A DNA stretch of 64,000 nucleotides from Liolophura sinensis (taxonomy: Eukaryota > Mollusca > Polyplacophora > Chitonida > Chitonidae). How positions within the stretch are numbered: the first letter of the stretch is position 1; every line of letters starts with the position of its first letter. The translations under genes and the position numbers were made by a program. The DNA is taken from the NCBI RefSeq assembly GCF_032854445.1, contig NC_088303.1, positions 8,251,501 through 8,315,500 on the forward strand. Direction: 5' to 3'. The notes beneath the pieces were generated by a model. The model did not search any database and was not told the DNA's origin. It saw only the letters and a list, made by a program, of their open reading frames with translations. Below are positions 1 to 35,200 of the stretch, piece after piece.

Positions 1-782
1 TCGTGGAGGCTTTTGTATGTAGTGATCAAGGGAACTTGTGCAGTCAGCTGTCGTGGAGGCTTTTACACGTATATAGTGATCAGAGGAACTTGTGCAGTCA
101 GCTGTCGTGGAGGCTTTTGTATGTAGTTATCAAGGGAACTTGTGCAGTCAGCTGTCGTGGAGGCTTTTGTATGTAGTGATCAAGGGAACTTGTGCAGTCA
201 GCTGTCGTGGAGGCTTGTACACGTATATAGTGATCAGAGGAACTTGTGCAGTCAGCTGTCGTGGAGGCTTTTGTATGTAGTGATCAAGGGAACTAGTGCA
301 GTCAGCTGTTGTGGAGGCTTTTGTATGTAGTGATCAAGGGAACTAGTGCAGTCAGCTGTCGTGGAGGCTTGCACACGTATATAGTGATCAGAGGAACTTG
401 TGCAGTCAGCTGTCGTGGAGGCTTTTGTATGTAGTGATCAAGGGAACTTGTGCAGTCAGCTGTCGTGGAGGCTTTTACACGTATATAGTGATCAGAGGAA
501 CTTGTGCAGTCAGCTGTCGTGGAGGCTTTTGTATGTAGTTATCAAGGGAACTTGTGCAGTCAGCTGTCGTGGAGGCTTTTGTATGTAGTGATCAAGGGAA
601 CTTGTGCAGTCAGCTGTCGTGGAGGCTTGTACACGTATATAGTGATCAGAGGAACTTGTGCAGTCAGCTGTCGTGGAGGCTTTTGTATGTAGTGATCAAG
701 GGAACTAGTGCAGTCAGCTGTTGTGGAGGCTTTTGTATGTAGTGATCAAGGGAACTAGTGCAGTCAGCTGTCGCGGAGGCTT
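1..782. repeat. Minisatellite with 412-bp higher-order repeat
   Basis: Tandem array of two monomer types: A (50 bp, with ttttgtatgtagtgatcaag) and B (54 bp, with acacgtatatagtgatcag), each ending in cagtcagctgtcgtggagg. Reading the point variants in order gives a block of eight monomers (A B A A B A A B) of 412 bp. The second block starts at 413 and repeats the variants of the first in the same order. The array runs off the left edge and decays after 782. It lies 3' of the last KARS1 exon seen, so it is in an intron or the 3' flank. Short open frames across it are by-products of the repeat. Confidence 0.95.
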
Positions 783-1715
783 GTACTCTAATAATGCTGT
801 CTAGTTTGTGTAATTACATGTATTAGATCGTTGCTTAACACTAGAAAGAACAAATACATATACTGACACACACTTTAAAGGAGAAGAAAATTTAAATATC
901 AAACAAATACCACTGAAAAGAGTATGCATTTCCTCGCATATACATGCCATAAAAAATTCAAATATGTACCTCAAGTTGACAATTTATAAATATATTCAGC
1001 GCTAAAATCCACTGTGGGCATCTCCATTTTGCCTAAGAACTAGTGATGAAGTTTGTACATTTCTAGTAGAAAATGTACGTGACCTGTGAACCGCTGGTAC
1101 TTCACGTTGCTTCAGTGATTTCTGCTTGACAATCCAGAAACCGGAATCTTGGACGTAGGTTCTGAGTTTACACGAACAAGCTGGCAGTTGGAACAACTCT
1201 CATTGGCTGAGAGGCAACACACTCCCAGCATAAATTACATGGTGTTAAAATGGAGGACGCTATGGACGATTAATGTTAGCTCTGCCATTTTCTGGCTTTA
1301 CGTGTGTGGCAAAGAAAACTTGCAAAATTATGCAGCAGGCACCACCAGATAGAAAAAAAGAGCTCTTTTCAGCCTATAGTGCCATTTTTTAAATTTCCTT
1401 CTCTTTCAAGCTAACAATCTCAATTTTACAAGAAATTAAAACTCAATTTCTCTGACATGCCATGGAAATTGGATATATTTCGATGGGGTCTTTTACCAAG
1501 ACCCTGGTTTCAGCTATAAAAGGCGACCTATATAACAACTAGAGCTGTAAGTAGATCCTCATTTGTAGCTGATGTTGCCTTTAATTTACAGTCAACTAGT
1601 CATGCCTAAATTTCCCAAGATTCGGACACAAGTTCGACTTGGCTATATCTCATTAAGGGTCCGGTATACTGATTGGACTTTTCAATCAAACCATTACTTT
1701 ATTATGCTGTGTTTC

Positions 1716-1854
1716 AGAACAAGGGCACCCATCATTCTGGTATAGCTGGTGTCAGAACAAGGGTACCCATTACTCTGGTATAGCTGGTGTCAGAACAAGC
1801 GCACCCAGTATTCTGGTATAGCTGGTGTTGGAACAAGGGCACCCATTATTTTGG
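1716..1854. repeat. Short 38-bp tandem repeat
   Basis: About 3.6 copies of a unit containing ggtatagctggtgtcagaac followed by aagggcacccatta. It sits just downstream of the last visible KARS1 exon, within the following intron. The 783-1715 stretch to its left shows no exon or repeat that I recognise. Confidence 0.8.
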
Positions 1855-1886
1855 CTAAGTTTCCTGAACTACTCTGTCACACTTAC

Positions 1887-24165
<22,279 letters not shown>

Positions 24166-24300
24166 CGTCAACACACGTGTGCTATGACTCGAACGTGGTT
24201 AATTTACCCCGGCAAACGAAAGAGCGGACACTCATAAATATCCATATCTGACGTCAGCAAGGGGCGGGCCTTCCAGGAAAGTATTTCTCATCATTGCACC
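24166..24300 (-). promoter_or_regulatory. KARS1 promoter: CRE palindrome and GC box
   Basis: Upstream of the cytosolic ATG are a perfect CREB/ATF palindrome TGACGTCA at 24249-24256 and ggggcggg at 24261-24268, an Sp-type GC box. No TATA box is evident. The sites are seen; their use is inferred. A CRE-type site would fit ATF-family control of aminoacyl-tRNA synthetase genes. Confidence 0.6.
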
Positions 24301-25595
24301 TGTATGGCTATTATATAGGCTATCAAAGTACAGAACACGAAACCTACATTAAAGTCACGCGTGGCGTCTTAACCGGGGAGCCCTCAATTTTTACAAATCT
24401 TTTCCTTTTTTTCCACCATGCATGTCACTTGTATAACTCTATCCATAGCTTTGAGCATCGGGGTTCCTTACAAGAAGCGAATGGTGATGAATAACTTGGA
24501 GCTCTGAATGGGCGAAGTGTTCGACTTTGTCGATTTCTATAGCTTAAAGTGCTAGAGGACAATGGAACCATCATGTTTGAAGGTTATAAGCACATTCTGA
24601 TTACTGTTTTTTACGAATCTTTTCTTATTGCATGCACGTGCTGTGCACAGACTGTGCAGCATGTAGGTAACCCAAGCACTCTCCTGTGCTCGAGTAACTT
24701 TAAGAAATGAATAAACACCAGTGGTTACGCCATTTCCAGCAAAGCCATGTCACGTAGGCCCTATTTGTATACGGTACATGAGGACCTAATCCGGTGAAAA
24801 TGTCAGATGTTGGTCTGTGCCTGTTAATGTTCATGTCGCTGATGGACATAGGCCTATCAGGTGCGGCTTCAATTAAATCAGGCCACAGCGAACTTAATAT
24901 GGATTCCCCAAAGGTAGTAATGTTAAGCACCCAACTACTCTCGTAGTTTAACCTGCACGAACACTTTATATCCGAACTATATATTTTAAACTTCAGACAC
25001 AATCGAAGTTCAAACCCGGTCTTGGTCGGGCTGGGAATGTGTACATTTCCCAGCATTTTTACATACTGCGTGCATTGGACCATATGAGAACTATAATATG
25101 AGACTATAATGCGTGGAGCCGTTTGCGGTGTGTACAACGATGATTGCAAGAAAAAAAAACAAAAAAAAATTCCATCCAAATCCTCCAATGACCTTTCCCG
25201 TAAAGTCGCAGACAGTCAGACAAACAAAAAACAAAACGCCGGAAATAACATAATCTCCTTTGTCAGAGGTAATATTAATGCTAAATGACAATCATTCTTA
25301 TATATATTTACAGGTATATACGTGTAGCTAATCGTAAATATTATACTGGCAATTTGATACGACTCCTTTGTCGAAGCCGGTGTATTGCATCAGAAAGAGA
25401 AATTTGATCCAATGCCAGTTTGTAAGTCGAAGGTTTTTTTTATCTGGGTCACCTATGGTATATTTAAAACTCTAGGCTCTGAAGTGTAAGCTTGCGTAGA
25501 AGATTATAGCCTGTACTGTAGTAACCGCAGTACTGTAGTAACTGCAGTCAGGTGTGACCAATCACATCCGTTTTCTCAACGTGCAGTTTGATTTC

Positions 25596-25800
25596 ATTAA
25601 TTTATATTTATTTATTTATTTATTCGTTTATCTATTTATTTCATTGGTTTTTACACCTTACTCAAGAACGTTTCACTTATACGACGGCGGCCAGCATTAA
25701 GCATGATTGGAGGAAACCGGGAAACCACGACCGTCCACTGGTTGAAGCCAGACCTTCCCACGTACAGCCTGAGAGGAAGTCAGCATAATGGACTTGAACT
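25596..25800 (-). mobile_element. SINE family 1 copy, head truncated
   Basis: Expanded (ttta)n tail, body with gacggcggccagcatta, and a partial head ending gacttgaactcatga. Intergenic. Confidence 0.8.
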
Positions 25801-25924
25801 CATGATATGCTAAGTAAGGCTGGTAAAGGTTATTGACATGTGTATTTACGGATAGTGATGAACGCCCCCTATTTACCCAAGCTGATTTGTTTGTTTGTTT
25901 GCGAAAAGGACGTCCAAGTGAATG

Positions 25925-26085
25925 ATCTCAAACGTGATATCGACAGCCCATTGTTCATGTATCAAACCTGATCTCGGCATCCCACTGCGCATGTATCAAA
26001 AGTGATATCGGCAGCCTACTGCATGTTCATATATCCAACGCGATATCGGCATCTCACTTTTCATATATTGAACGTGACGCCCATA
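25925..26085 (+). repeat. Degenerate tandem repeat, about 48-bp unit
   Basis: Three to four imperfect units sharing gtgatatcggcagcc and catgtatcaaa motifs. Confidence 0.6.
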
Positions 26086-27352
26086 CATATTACATCGGGA
26101 TTTTCCCAATAGTTACCATCTTCAAAATGTGGCACGATTTCCTTCTAACTTTGTAAGTCTGAGGTAAATACCAATTCCCATTAATTCATTTACTCTTTGA
26201 AATGCGCCTTGCTAATGTGGAATGACGCAATCATTTCGTACATACGGCCTACATGTTTATAGATGTAGCCTGTATGTATAATCTATATAAGCAATACTTA
26301 ACTAAAAATTTGATCGAATTTCTGTATACGTGTATATATTGCATCAAAAAACGTAAATGTAACTTTGTCTGTCGGAGCATCTTGTCCGGGACATACAAAA
26401 AAACCGACCCTTTAGTGCAAGCTTATATATAATATCTATAGGGACCTATACTGTAACATAGGTCTGATTCTGTTATATTTATCTGGACTTGTAGGTCCAT
26501 CGCAGCGCTACTCACTTGAGATGGTCCCCAGTTAACGAGATCTATACACACGTCACGACAATATAAATGTATTAGAAGTTGTCATGCTGACTCCCGGATC
26601 ACGAAGCGGTATTAGACTAAGTCAAATTCCAGATCACTTTAAAATTGTTATTTCTAATGTAACAAGGTCAAAATATTGCTTGACGACGTAAATTGTGGGA
26701 AATGATTGTACAACAATTTCCAACTAAAATAACGGATGTCCGCGCATAGGAACATGTAAAATAAGACGTGATACTATAATCATTGGTTCTTTGGTACGTC
26801 TAATTTACTGGGCGTATGTTACATAGCGCCTACGTTTTGCACCCGTCAGAATTCATATAGGCCTATTTTGTTTGCAGCTATAGTCACAAAACTTGGGTAT
26901 TATAATAATGGTAGCCTTGTTCCTAATTACCAGTTTCTACTTTTTTGAAAACTGTTTTTTTTCTTACATTGGCTATAGCATGTGATTAGTCCAATGCATA
27001 CATCTGACCAAACTTAAATTAGTAAAACACACGGGTGCTCATTTTCTCAGTTCGTCGATTTCATGTTCAGCAGAAACCAGATATGGCAGAGCATCCAAAT
27101 CGCGGACATACCTTCTCTTCTGTGACCACGTCAAGTGTACAGAAAATCAAACATCGTCCATTCGTGAAAGGATGGATAGGTGAAATTCCGTTTGAAGGTA
27201 CATGTATAAGGGTCTGAAGGAAACAGGTAGAACTGCAACAACAGCATTCTTTGTAATTCAATAATCCAAGTTATAAGTTCCTTCGGCGCTATAATACAAC
27301 ATAGTTTAGATATGGAATTCATGTAATGTGAAATCACGCTCTATAGAATGAG

Positions 27353-27665
27353 GGGGCCTCCGTGGCTCAGTTGGTTAGTGTGCTAGCGCAGCATAATGAC
27401 CTGGGAGCCTCTCACAAATGCGGTCGCTGTGAATTCGTCCAGCTCATGCTGGCTTCCTCTCCGGCCGTACGTGAGGTCTTCCAGCAACCTACGGATGGTC
27501 TGCCAGGAACCTGCGGATGGTCTGCCAGCAACCTGCGGATGGTCGTGGGTTTCCTCCGGGTTCTGCCCGGTTCCACCCACCATAATGCTGGCCGCCGTCG
27601 TATAAGTGAAATATTGTTGTGTACGGTGTAAAACACCAATCAAATAAATAAATCAAACAAATAAA
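27353..27665 (+). mobile_element. Full-length SINE family 1 copy (reference copy)
   Basis: Starts ggggcctccgtggctcagtt, followed by ggttagtgtgctagcg (A-box region) and gcggtcgctgtgaattcgtcc (B-box position), so the head derives from a tRNA. A body of about 170 bp follows, with three repeats of gcaacctgcggatggtc-type sequence. The 3' tail is caccaatcaaataaataaat. Target duplication tctatagaatgag (27340-27352) and tctatagaacgag (27666-27678). An internal pol III promoter and mobilisation by LINE enzymes are assumed from the class. I do not assign a published family name. Confidence 0.93.
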
Positions 27666-29145
27666 TCTATAGAACGAGATGTGCGGGTTATCAGACTCTC
27701 TCTACCGTCCTTGTTCAGACTCACGGTAACTTGTGTTCATCTTGACAACCAGACACTTACCCCTGGTTAAGTAAACTTAGCATTGTTAGAGATTATATAT
27801 AAACAATGCCTTCTGCTAGAGGGACAAGTTAGGATTGGACTGGAGAGCGGACTAAGAAGGACCTCTGAAATAAAGTTACAAGTTCAACTTGTAACTTCTA
27901 CTTTCAAACCAGAACGGATGAACCTGTGACTAATATAACAAAGTTGTATAAACTAATTCTGGTTTGAAGTTATAAGATACAACTTTAACTGGTAACTTCT
28001 GACTGAACGTCTCTTCTAAACCAAGAACTTGTATATCCATAAGGAACATCTTGTCCGATTATTCGAAATGTACACCATAGTGTGTAAACTCGTGCTGCTC
28101 GACGAGAATCCTTAAAAATTATCGGAATGACACGTGAACACGAGTCAATCTGAGTTAATCCTCTTCATCTATACACAATGGTCTTTGTGCAATCACTCTC
28201 AGACACTTGGAAGATCACATTCAATGTTACATCCTGACTTCATTACAAACTAATTAGTTGCTGTTATGACACAGGTACATGTAAAATGTATAGCAGTTCT
28301 TTGGCTGGTCATAATACTATACCAAAATATCGTAAACTTCGAGAAAGACATCGAACAAGTGTTTGTTTTCTACAAACTGCTTCATGACTCCGATTGTTGT
28401 CAATGATCTAATAAAATCCATACCTACAATGAGCAGTTTGTGCGCTGTTTAACATATAGATGGAAAGCTATAAGGATTTAAACCACTTAACCGCGATGAA
28501 AACGTTGTTCTAATAATGTCTAATACGATAAAGGCGTTGTTCCGAGTAATATGGCTGTTGCCTGTCCTGTGAAATTTAAATTAATTCTGTCATCAAAACG
28601 AGCATGCAGTGCATGGCGTCTCTGTGCCAGCTGACGAATGTGCTAGATACACAGAGGTGCAATATATACAGTATTCACAAGTTAGGGTAGAAAAACAATA
28701 GCGAAAAGCAGCCTTCTACATGATTAAGTGTACATGTGATATAAGCTTGATGAAAATTGCTTAAAGAATTTACCAGATATCGTGTTTACAAGCAAATCCC
28801 ATGATGTCACAAGATACTACCAAGACAACCCCAATTTCCTTGAAAAATAAAAGAAGGCCAAGGTCATTGAAAATGTAGTGTTATTCCCATTGTTGTAGAC
28901 TACATGTGGTATACGTTTGGTAAACCGGGCTAGAAGCGTTCAAGAGATATTCACAAGGTAACTGCGACATATTCCCAACCACCTTGAAAATTAAGGTCAC
29001 TTTTTGCACCTGTGGTGCTAGCAAAACAATGCCAGTGTTTGAATAAGGTTAAAGTGACAATTCCTGTGTAATATTGCACGTCAGGTCCTCAGCAATATTT
29101 TGTCATCCACTCTTCTCTATACTAGATCTGGCGAAGCACATTTTG

Positions 29146-29356
29146 TAAATCTTCTAACTTTCCGACCACTAAAGCACTTTTTTCAGTATAATTTATGCAT
29201 AGTTATTATGAAAATGACTTCAGATAGGATTTGTTTTTGTCACTAAAGATGCAAGCTTCATAAAACTGTGCAAATTATCTTTCTACACCTCATAATTCTC
29301 TCAGAATGTTTCACAATATTGTGGATAGCAGAGGTGATTGAAAATGTTGAAGAATC
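29146..29356. mobile_element. MITE-like element, family A, copy 2
   Basis: Left end aaatcttctaactttccgac, right end gattgaaaatgttgaagaat. The interior (cactaaagatgcaagc, cataaaactg, aaattat) matches the copy at 19286-19494. Confidence 0.65.
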
Positions 29357-32135
29357 AGGGTATACATACGTTGAACTGACAGTTTTGCAATACAAGAGAA
29401 ACTTGCAAGAGGCTTGGGAGGGGATATATTGTAATAGTGCTATTGTTGTGAGTGAAATGCTAATATTGTTCGTCACCCAAGCTTACAGCGGCTGCATATG
29501 TCATGTCTTCAGTCAAGTGTCAAAAACTCAAGGACACTTTACACAAGAGTTTAGACAACAAGTATCATTACCAATAATATGTTTTATTAACACCAATATG
29601 GACTAACATCAGAAAGGTTTGGTAATTTTTAGATACATGTATCATGTACTTAATCACAACATGACTGAGGAGATTGGATAGAAATCATAAATATGTGGAA
29701 AAGTCGTTATGAACACACTTTAACAGGTATCCACGTGATTACACATGCTTACGTCTGACCTTACCTCTAGTGTAAATCAGTAACACCAAAGGCTAACAGA
29801 CATTTGACTTAAAAACACTTTGTACACCGTCACACAAAAACAATTATCTATCGTGCCATAAAAGGGGCGTTTCAAGGCATAGATAGATAATTATCAACAG
29901 ACAGTCATTAAAATCAATTTCCGTCATCCACATGAAGGCTAATTTGTTTGTTTTTCATAAAACGATCAGATATGAAACCAAATCCTCATGAAATTAAAAA
30001 CTGAGATGGTATATCTTACAAAAACATTAAGAAGTCAGAAAACAATCCCATCAACTAATTAAGAAACAGGTAAAAATATATACAGTTTTACGATCAATGA
30101 TATAATACAAGACATTCTTGCATCTCTCAAGCGGTATAAATGCCTGTTCATATAGTTAGAGCGATGGAAAATGGTCAGGCTTTGATTTCTATCAGACGTC
30201 CCCCTATTAGACATCACCCTATCAGACATATCCACGTACTGCTCATTAGTCACCCTGTTTTATGTTAACCAAGGAAATAAATTTAAATCTATCAACATTT
30301 TTGGAAGGGATTTTTGGCAATATGTAAACCTGTTCCACAGGTACTTACATGACCTTTGTAATGATTCACTGAACAGTCTCAAGACACCATTATCAGCTGA
30401 AGTCAGTGGCCATTTGTTCAGAGAGAACATAAACAAATCCAACAACCAACCAACAATCCATGGCCCTGTATCTCCCCTAAAATGGTTAACTGCACAATAT
30501 AAACGTGCAAAGTTGTTCAAATGAAGAACAAGTAAAGATCCTGTATCTATATTATATATGATCTGAGTACAAGTATTATATATGTACATATCAAATGCAA
30601 AGACATTTCACTTGGAAAATGGCATGTAGTTTTATCCATTAACAAGTACACATACATATCTATGGCACTTATACTAGACAACCAGTAATGTTACTGATAA
30701 ACACATTTTGTAGGTCAATGGACATACAAGTAAAACAATTCTTTTGAAATTTTAAAACAGATTGATATTTGGGTAAATATCAGAAGCAAATAATACCAAT
30801 GCCCTTCAGTAGCTATTAAAAGTATCTAACACAAGCATCTTTGCTTGATAATCACCATCATTTTATAAAAAAAGACTACGTTTTTCCCTGTATTGTCACA
30901 CAGAAATCATTGTCATCAGAAGTACATGTAAAACAAAATACATAAACACTATATGAACAGTCAACACAAAATTTAATAGAATTGCACCAAATTGATACAG
31001 TTTCAAGGAAGCACATCAGTTATATACCATCTGATATATCAAGGGGTAAGAAATCATGTTCTTTCCGAATTTTGTTTAAAGCTGATGCTCTGAGCAACGC
31101 CTTAACAGTCCTAAAGTATCGCCAGACTTTAATGTTTCTGGCCTCCTTGGCAATCACATAATGGAAATCTTCATGGGATGTGGAAAGAGAAATCTTGAGC
31201 TACATTAGGTTACAACACAGGCGAGTTATGCCCTCATATTCCAGTATCCAGCAGGAAGAGACCACATAAAGATCTGCACAGTTTTTTTTTTAATCAAAAT
31301 AGACTTACATATCTGATTTTAAACATCATAACAAATCCATCATGCAAATATTCAGCACAAATGTAACATCATTTTTACCTTTATTCATCCATTTTAATAC
31401 AGGTAGATCTTTCACAAATCAAAGGTGATCTTTTGTACATGCAGATCACATTGAAACCATTACTTAACACAGGCATTTCCCCGCCGAGTACAGTGTTTTT
31501 ATCATGGCAATCTGCCATTTTTAACTACCAATTTTGTTTGCAACACCCACAGCAATGTTAAACATATGTTGCCATGGCAGTTAAAATGAACTCGGCCCAT
31601 GTACTGGAATAGGAGTCCAGGCCTCTATATTACTAGGGGTCATAAGTCGCTTCTCAAATCCTTTGCAAAAACTTACGACATACGACTTTCACAAACTCAT
31701 TCAACCTATACCATAATATGCGCCATCGGTAGGTAAAACTCAGAAGGTAATGGCCACATGAAAAGCTACTATAAAACAAAGAGTACAGCTTAAAAAAGAA
31801 ATGAAGATATGCCCCAAAAAAATAATTTTTTTTTCATTTTTGAGACATATTTTTTTTTAATGACCTCTCTATTTTATGCATATTTTATGCCAATGGTCCA
31901 TTCAGGCTTATCCCTCAACAAACTTCCTTTAAAACTTACAACTTAAACTTGTTAGTGGAATGAGGACTGCGTAACTGCACTGGCTTGTTACAACAACAAC
32001 ACACAAAAAAAGACTGAACTGCACAGCAGTTTAAAAAATGAAATCAAACAACTTGAAATCAAAAAACCATTAAATTCAACATCAGCAAACTGGCTGATGA
32101 TTTTTCAAGGAATATATATCGTTCTCTTTCTATGC

Positions 32136-32252
32136 TTAACTCTTGCTGCCAGCCAGATGAGTTGTTTTGTATTTGATGAAAGGCCCCAAGTTTCTCTTGG
32201 CCGTGTAAATCACAGGGTAATGCTCACCCAATTGCTTTCTTTGGCTTGACAT
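32136..32252 (-). CDS. HEATR3: HEATR3 exon 18 (stop)
   Basis: Starts MSSQRKQLGEHYPVIYTAKR, then NLGPFIKYK, ending GSKS and TAA at 32138-32136. Acceptor ttacag|. Its pattern follows the end of the human protein (LRRFIAY). Confidence 0.9.
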   Translation of the reverse strand: MSSQRKQLGEHYPVIYTAKRNLGPFIKYKTTHLAGSKS

Positions 32253-35200
32253 CTGTAAACCAAACACAAGCAGTTCAATAAATAGGTTTTGAAATATTTC
32301 AATGATGAAAACCAGATGATTCTCTGAGACTTTACTTCATTTAATTTCACTACTAGAAGGTTTTTTGTTTTTTTTTATGAAAAGCTTACTGTTCTTTCAA
32401 CAGTATTTCAGTTAGATTATTCTGCAGCCTCCATGCAGGGAGCCGTTGTCAGTGAAAATAAATTGAAGGAGTGAGTGAGTACTTGGGGTTTAACATTTTT
32501 TCTTAATTTTTCAGTCATAAGACCATGGAGGAGTCCTTAGAGTGCATGTTATGTACCTCCTTGTTGCAGGACGGATTTCCATTGCTCTTTTATCCAGTGC
32601 TGCTTCACTGAGACGACTTACCAAAGGCATGTAGTCATTTCACCATCCCCTTAATGCTGAACGTTAGAACTTCACTTTCAAGGTCTTAGTTGTGACCCGA
32701 CCCAGGATCAATCCTGGATTTACCGCACCCGAAGCAGACGCTCCACTGACTGAGCTAACCGGGCCAGTAATAAACTGATAGAAAAGCATGGCCAAGACAA
32801 CAAGACATAACATGATCACCTGCCTCCCATCTTGACACCCTCCAGGTCACTAGCTGACAAGTGCTTGACCTACCCTGACTTAGGATTGGTCTCAAACAAA
32901 CATGGCATACTGATATGTATTCATATGTTCCATGAACTCTGCCTATTTCTTCCTTTCTTACCTTAGACTTTAAAACAGGATCCAACTTCTTCAGTTTATC
33001 TATCATTCCAATTTCCTTTAGAATTGGGTCCAAGTGATCTTCACCAAACACATCAAATATAGAGTCCAGAGCCTCGGCCGTGACCCACAGGTCAGTGTCC
33101 TGACATGCCACGCCCACCAAAAACAAGCCAATATCCTGGGGGAGGAAACACATGCCAAATAAGACTCACATGAAATATGCCAGTTTCGCAGTACACTCCA
33201 CAAGTTTGTTTATTTATTTGATTGGTGTTTTACGACATATTCAAGAATATTTCACTCATTCAACGGCGACCAGCATTATGGTCAGAGGAAACTGAGTAGA
33301 GCCTGGGGAATTTTCCACAAGTGTTAGATCAATGTTTCCTTGGCAGCAGTTATACTCTCATAACAGAGGGAGTCAAGTCATCTCCAACAAACTTTATGAG
33401 TTTATGACATCACACAAAATGATTTATTTATTCATTTTTTTTTAGTGATTGTTGTTTAATACCATTGTCCTCAGTCTTCAGTGAAAGTTAGACTGAACAC
33501 CAACAACAACAGGAGCGTTCTCAAGAGCCTAGTCTCCAAGGCCCAACGAACACACAGAGCAGGGTAATCCCCAAATTCCCTGTCCATGGCTAGGTTTGAT
33601 CTCTCAGCTCGTGAGTTGTAGCAATTGAAAGACTGAAAATGTCTCTAAACCACTACATGGATTGTTCGTTCCACCATAAAGAATTTTCACTTATCCACTG
33701 GTGGCCAGTTTTGTGAATGGAGGAGAGCGGAGTGGCTGATGACCCTTGGTAAGTTTGTACTCGCAATGTTTGGCATTATGAGTTTGAATTGACAGAAGTC
33801 AAGCAGTCTGAAGAAAACTGCAAGACCACACAAGAAAAAATCTTCCATCAATTTACTAACTCATTAGGCCCCAAGAACAAAAGGAAAAGGGTATTTGAAA
33901 TATTTTTGTATGGTGGGTATTTGGGACCACCTTTTGGTATTTATCATCATTGCATAATCATGCTTTAAATTAGCATGTGATGCATGTCACAATTTACATT
34001 CAATGTAAATTTGTTGTTTATATCCAAACATATGTATTTAATCTGAATTAAACATGACCAAAATTCAGGTTGAACACATTAGTCAGTTGGAAAGACCAAA
34101 TTCTACTGTAAATATATTGATTAATCACATGTTACATCCTCATTCATAACATTATTACACAAAGACTATGTATCAAAAGGTGGTCCCAAATATCCACCAT
34201 ATGAAATTATTTTCAACTGTCTTTCTCTGAGAAGAAAAATCTAAAAAAATATTGAGAATGAAATTTAGGACTAACTTTTCACACTCTTTCATCTCAGCTT
34301 ATGTCTTATTTTATATTTTTTTCCCAACTTTAACCACTCTGCTACAATGACTCTAAAACTCCAATACAAGCACTGTAAACCACTTAGAACTGCTAGAATT
34401 TAGTTAATTTTGAGAATTTCCTTTTAAAATAGTACATTTTAGAATTTTATAGCACATGTAAACTACATTCATATCCATGTACAAACATTATTTATCCATA
34501 CACAAACATGTGACAGTCACAGTCAGCATTTCCCTACCTTCAGCCCTGGATGAGGTTCTGTGGCAGTTGCTAAGATACAGCCAATGGTAGAGATGATTCT
34601 GACAGAGTTGGCCCGGACCTGGGAAACTGGACATGTCTGACCTAATTGGAAGATGAACTCTAATTCCTGACCTTTGACCTCTGAGAACTACAAGTCAACA
34701 AAAGTACATCAGCAGATCTGAAAAGCACACATATAACACCTTGTAACTTAGCAAGACATTTAGCCATTCCTCCACTGGCTTCAATTTGGAGAAAATGAAA
34801 AGAGACACCGACGATGAATCTCAAGAAAGGTTACAATGATCATATTTCTCTATATGTCATAAGAGCTTTCATTCTATGCCTATGTCAGTTCATCATAACC
34901 ATCAAACAGAGAGGTCGGTATATAGTCAAGGGAGGTAATCACCAAAACCAGTTTAGTGTAGAAGTGCAGGGTTCTAAAAATGCTTCACACACAAGAAAAA
35001 ACCCATGGTTTTTACTGTTTTGCACAAAAACACAACAGTGATTCTCTGCTCCATGTCAACACATTAAAATCTCCCAGATTACTTCCTTATTTATACATGT
35101 ACCTTGTTTGTTTCCAGACCAGCCATTTTCTGAATGACTGCTCGCATAGCACTGGTTACTGCCTCCAACAAAGAAGAGTTTTCCAAGCCTGTAACATGAG

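Larger units (their letters stand above)
24301..32135. other. Intergenic region between KARS1 and HEATR3
   Basis: About 7.8 kb with no exon I can support. It contains two SINE copies, a degenerate tandem repeat (25925-26085), a MITE-like element (29146-29356) and two hairpins (27874-27968, 29842-29893). A 162-codon minus-strand frame at 24700-25188 has no recognisable domain and I treat it as chance. The left side of HEATR3's 3' UTR should lie just below 32136. AATAAA on the minus strand (tttatt at 31380-31385) is a possible poly(A) signal. Confidence 0.65.

Noticed and set aside
1-782. CRISPR-like array
   Set aside because: Regular spacing, but the intervening sequences are themselves repeated and the context is an animal gene; it is a minisatellite.
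24700-25188. 162-codon minus-strand open frame
   Set aside because: No recognisable domain, mixed composition, no splice partners seen; possible by chance in 8 kb of intergenic DNA.
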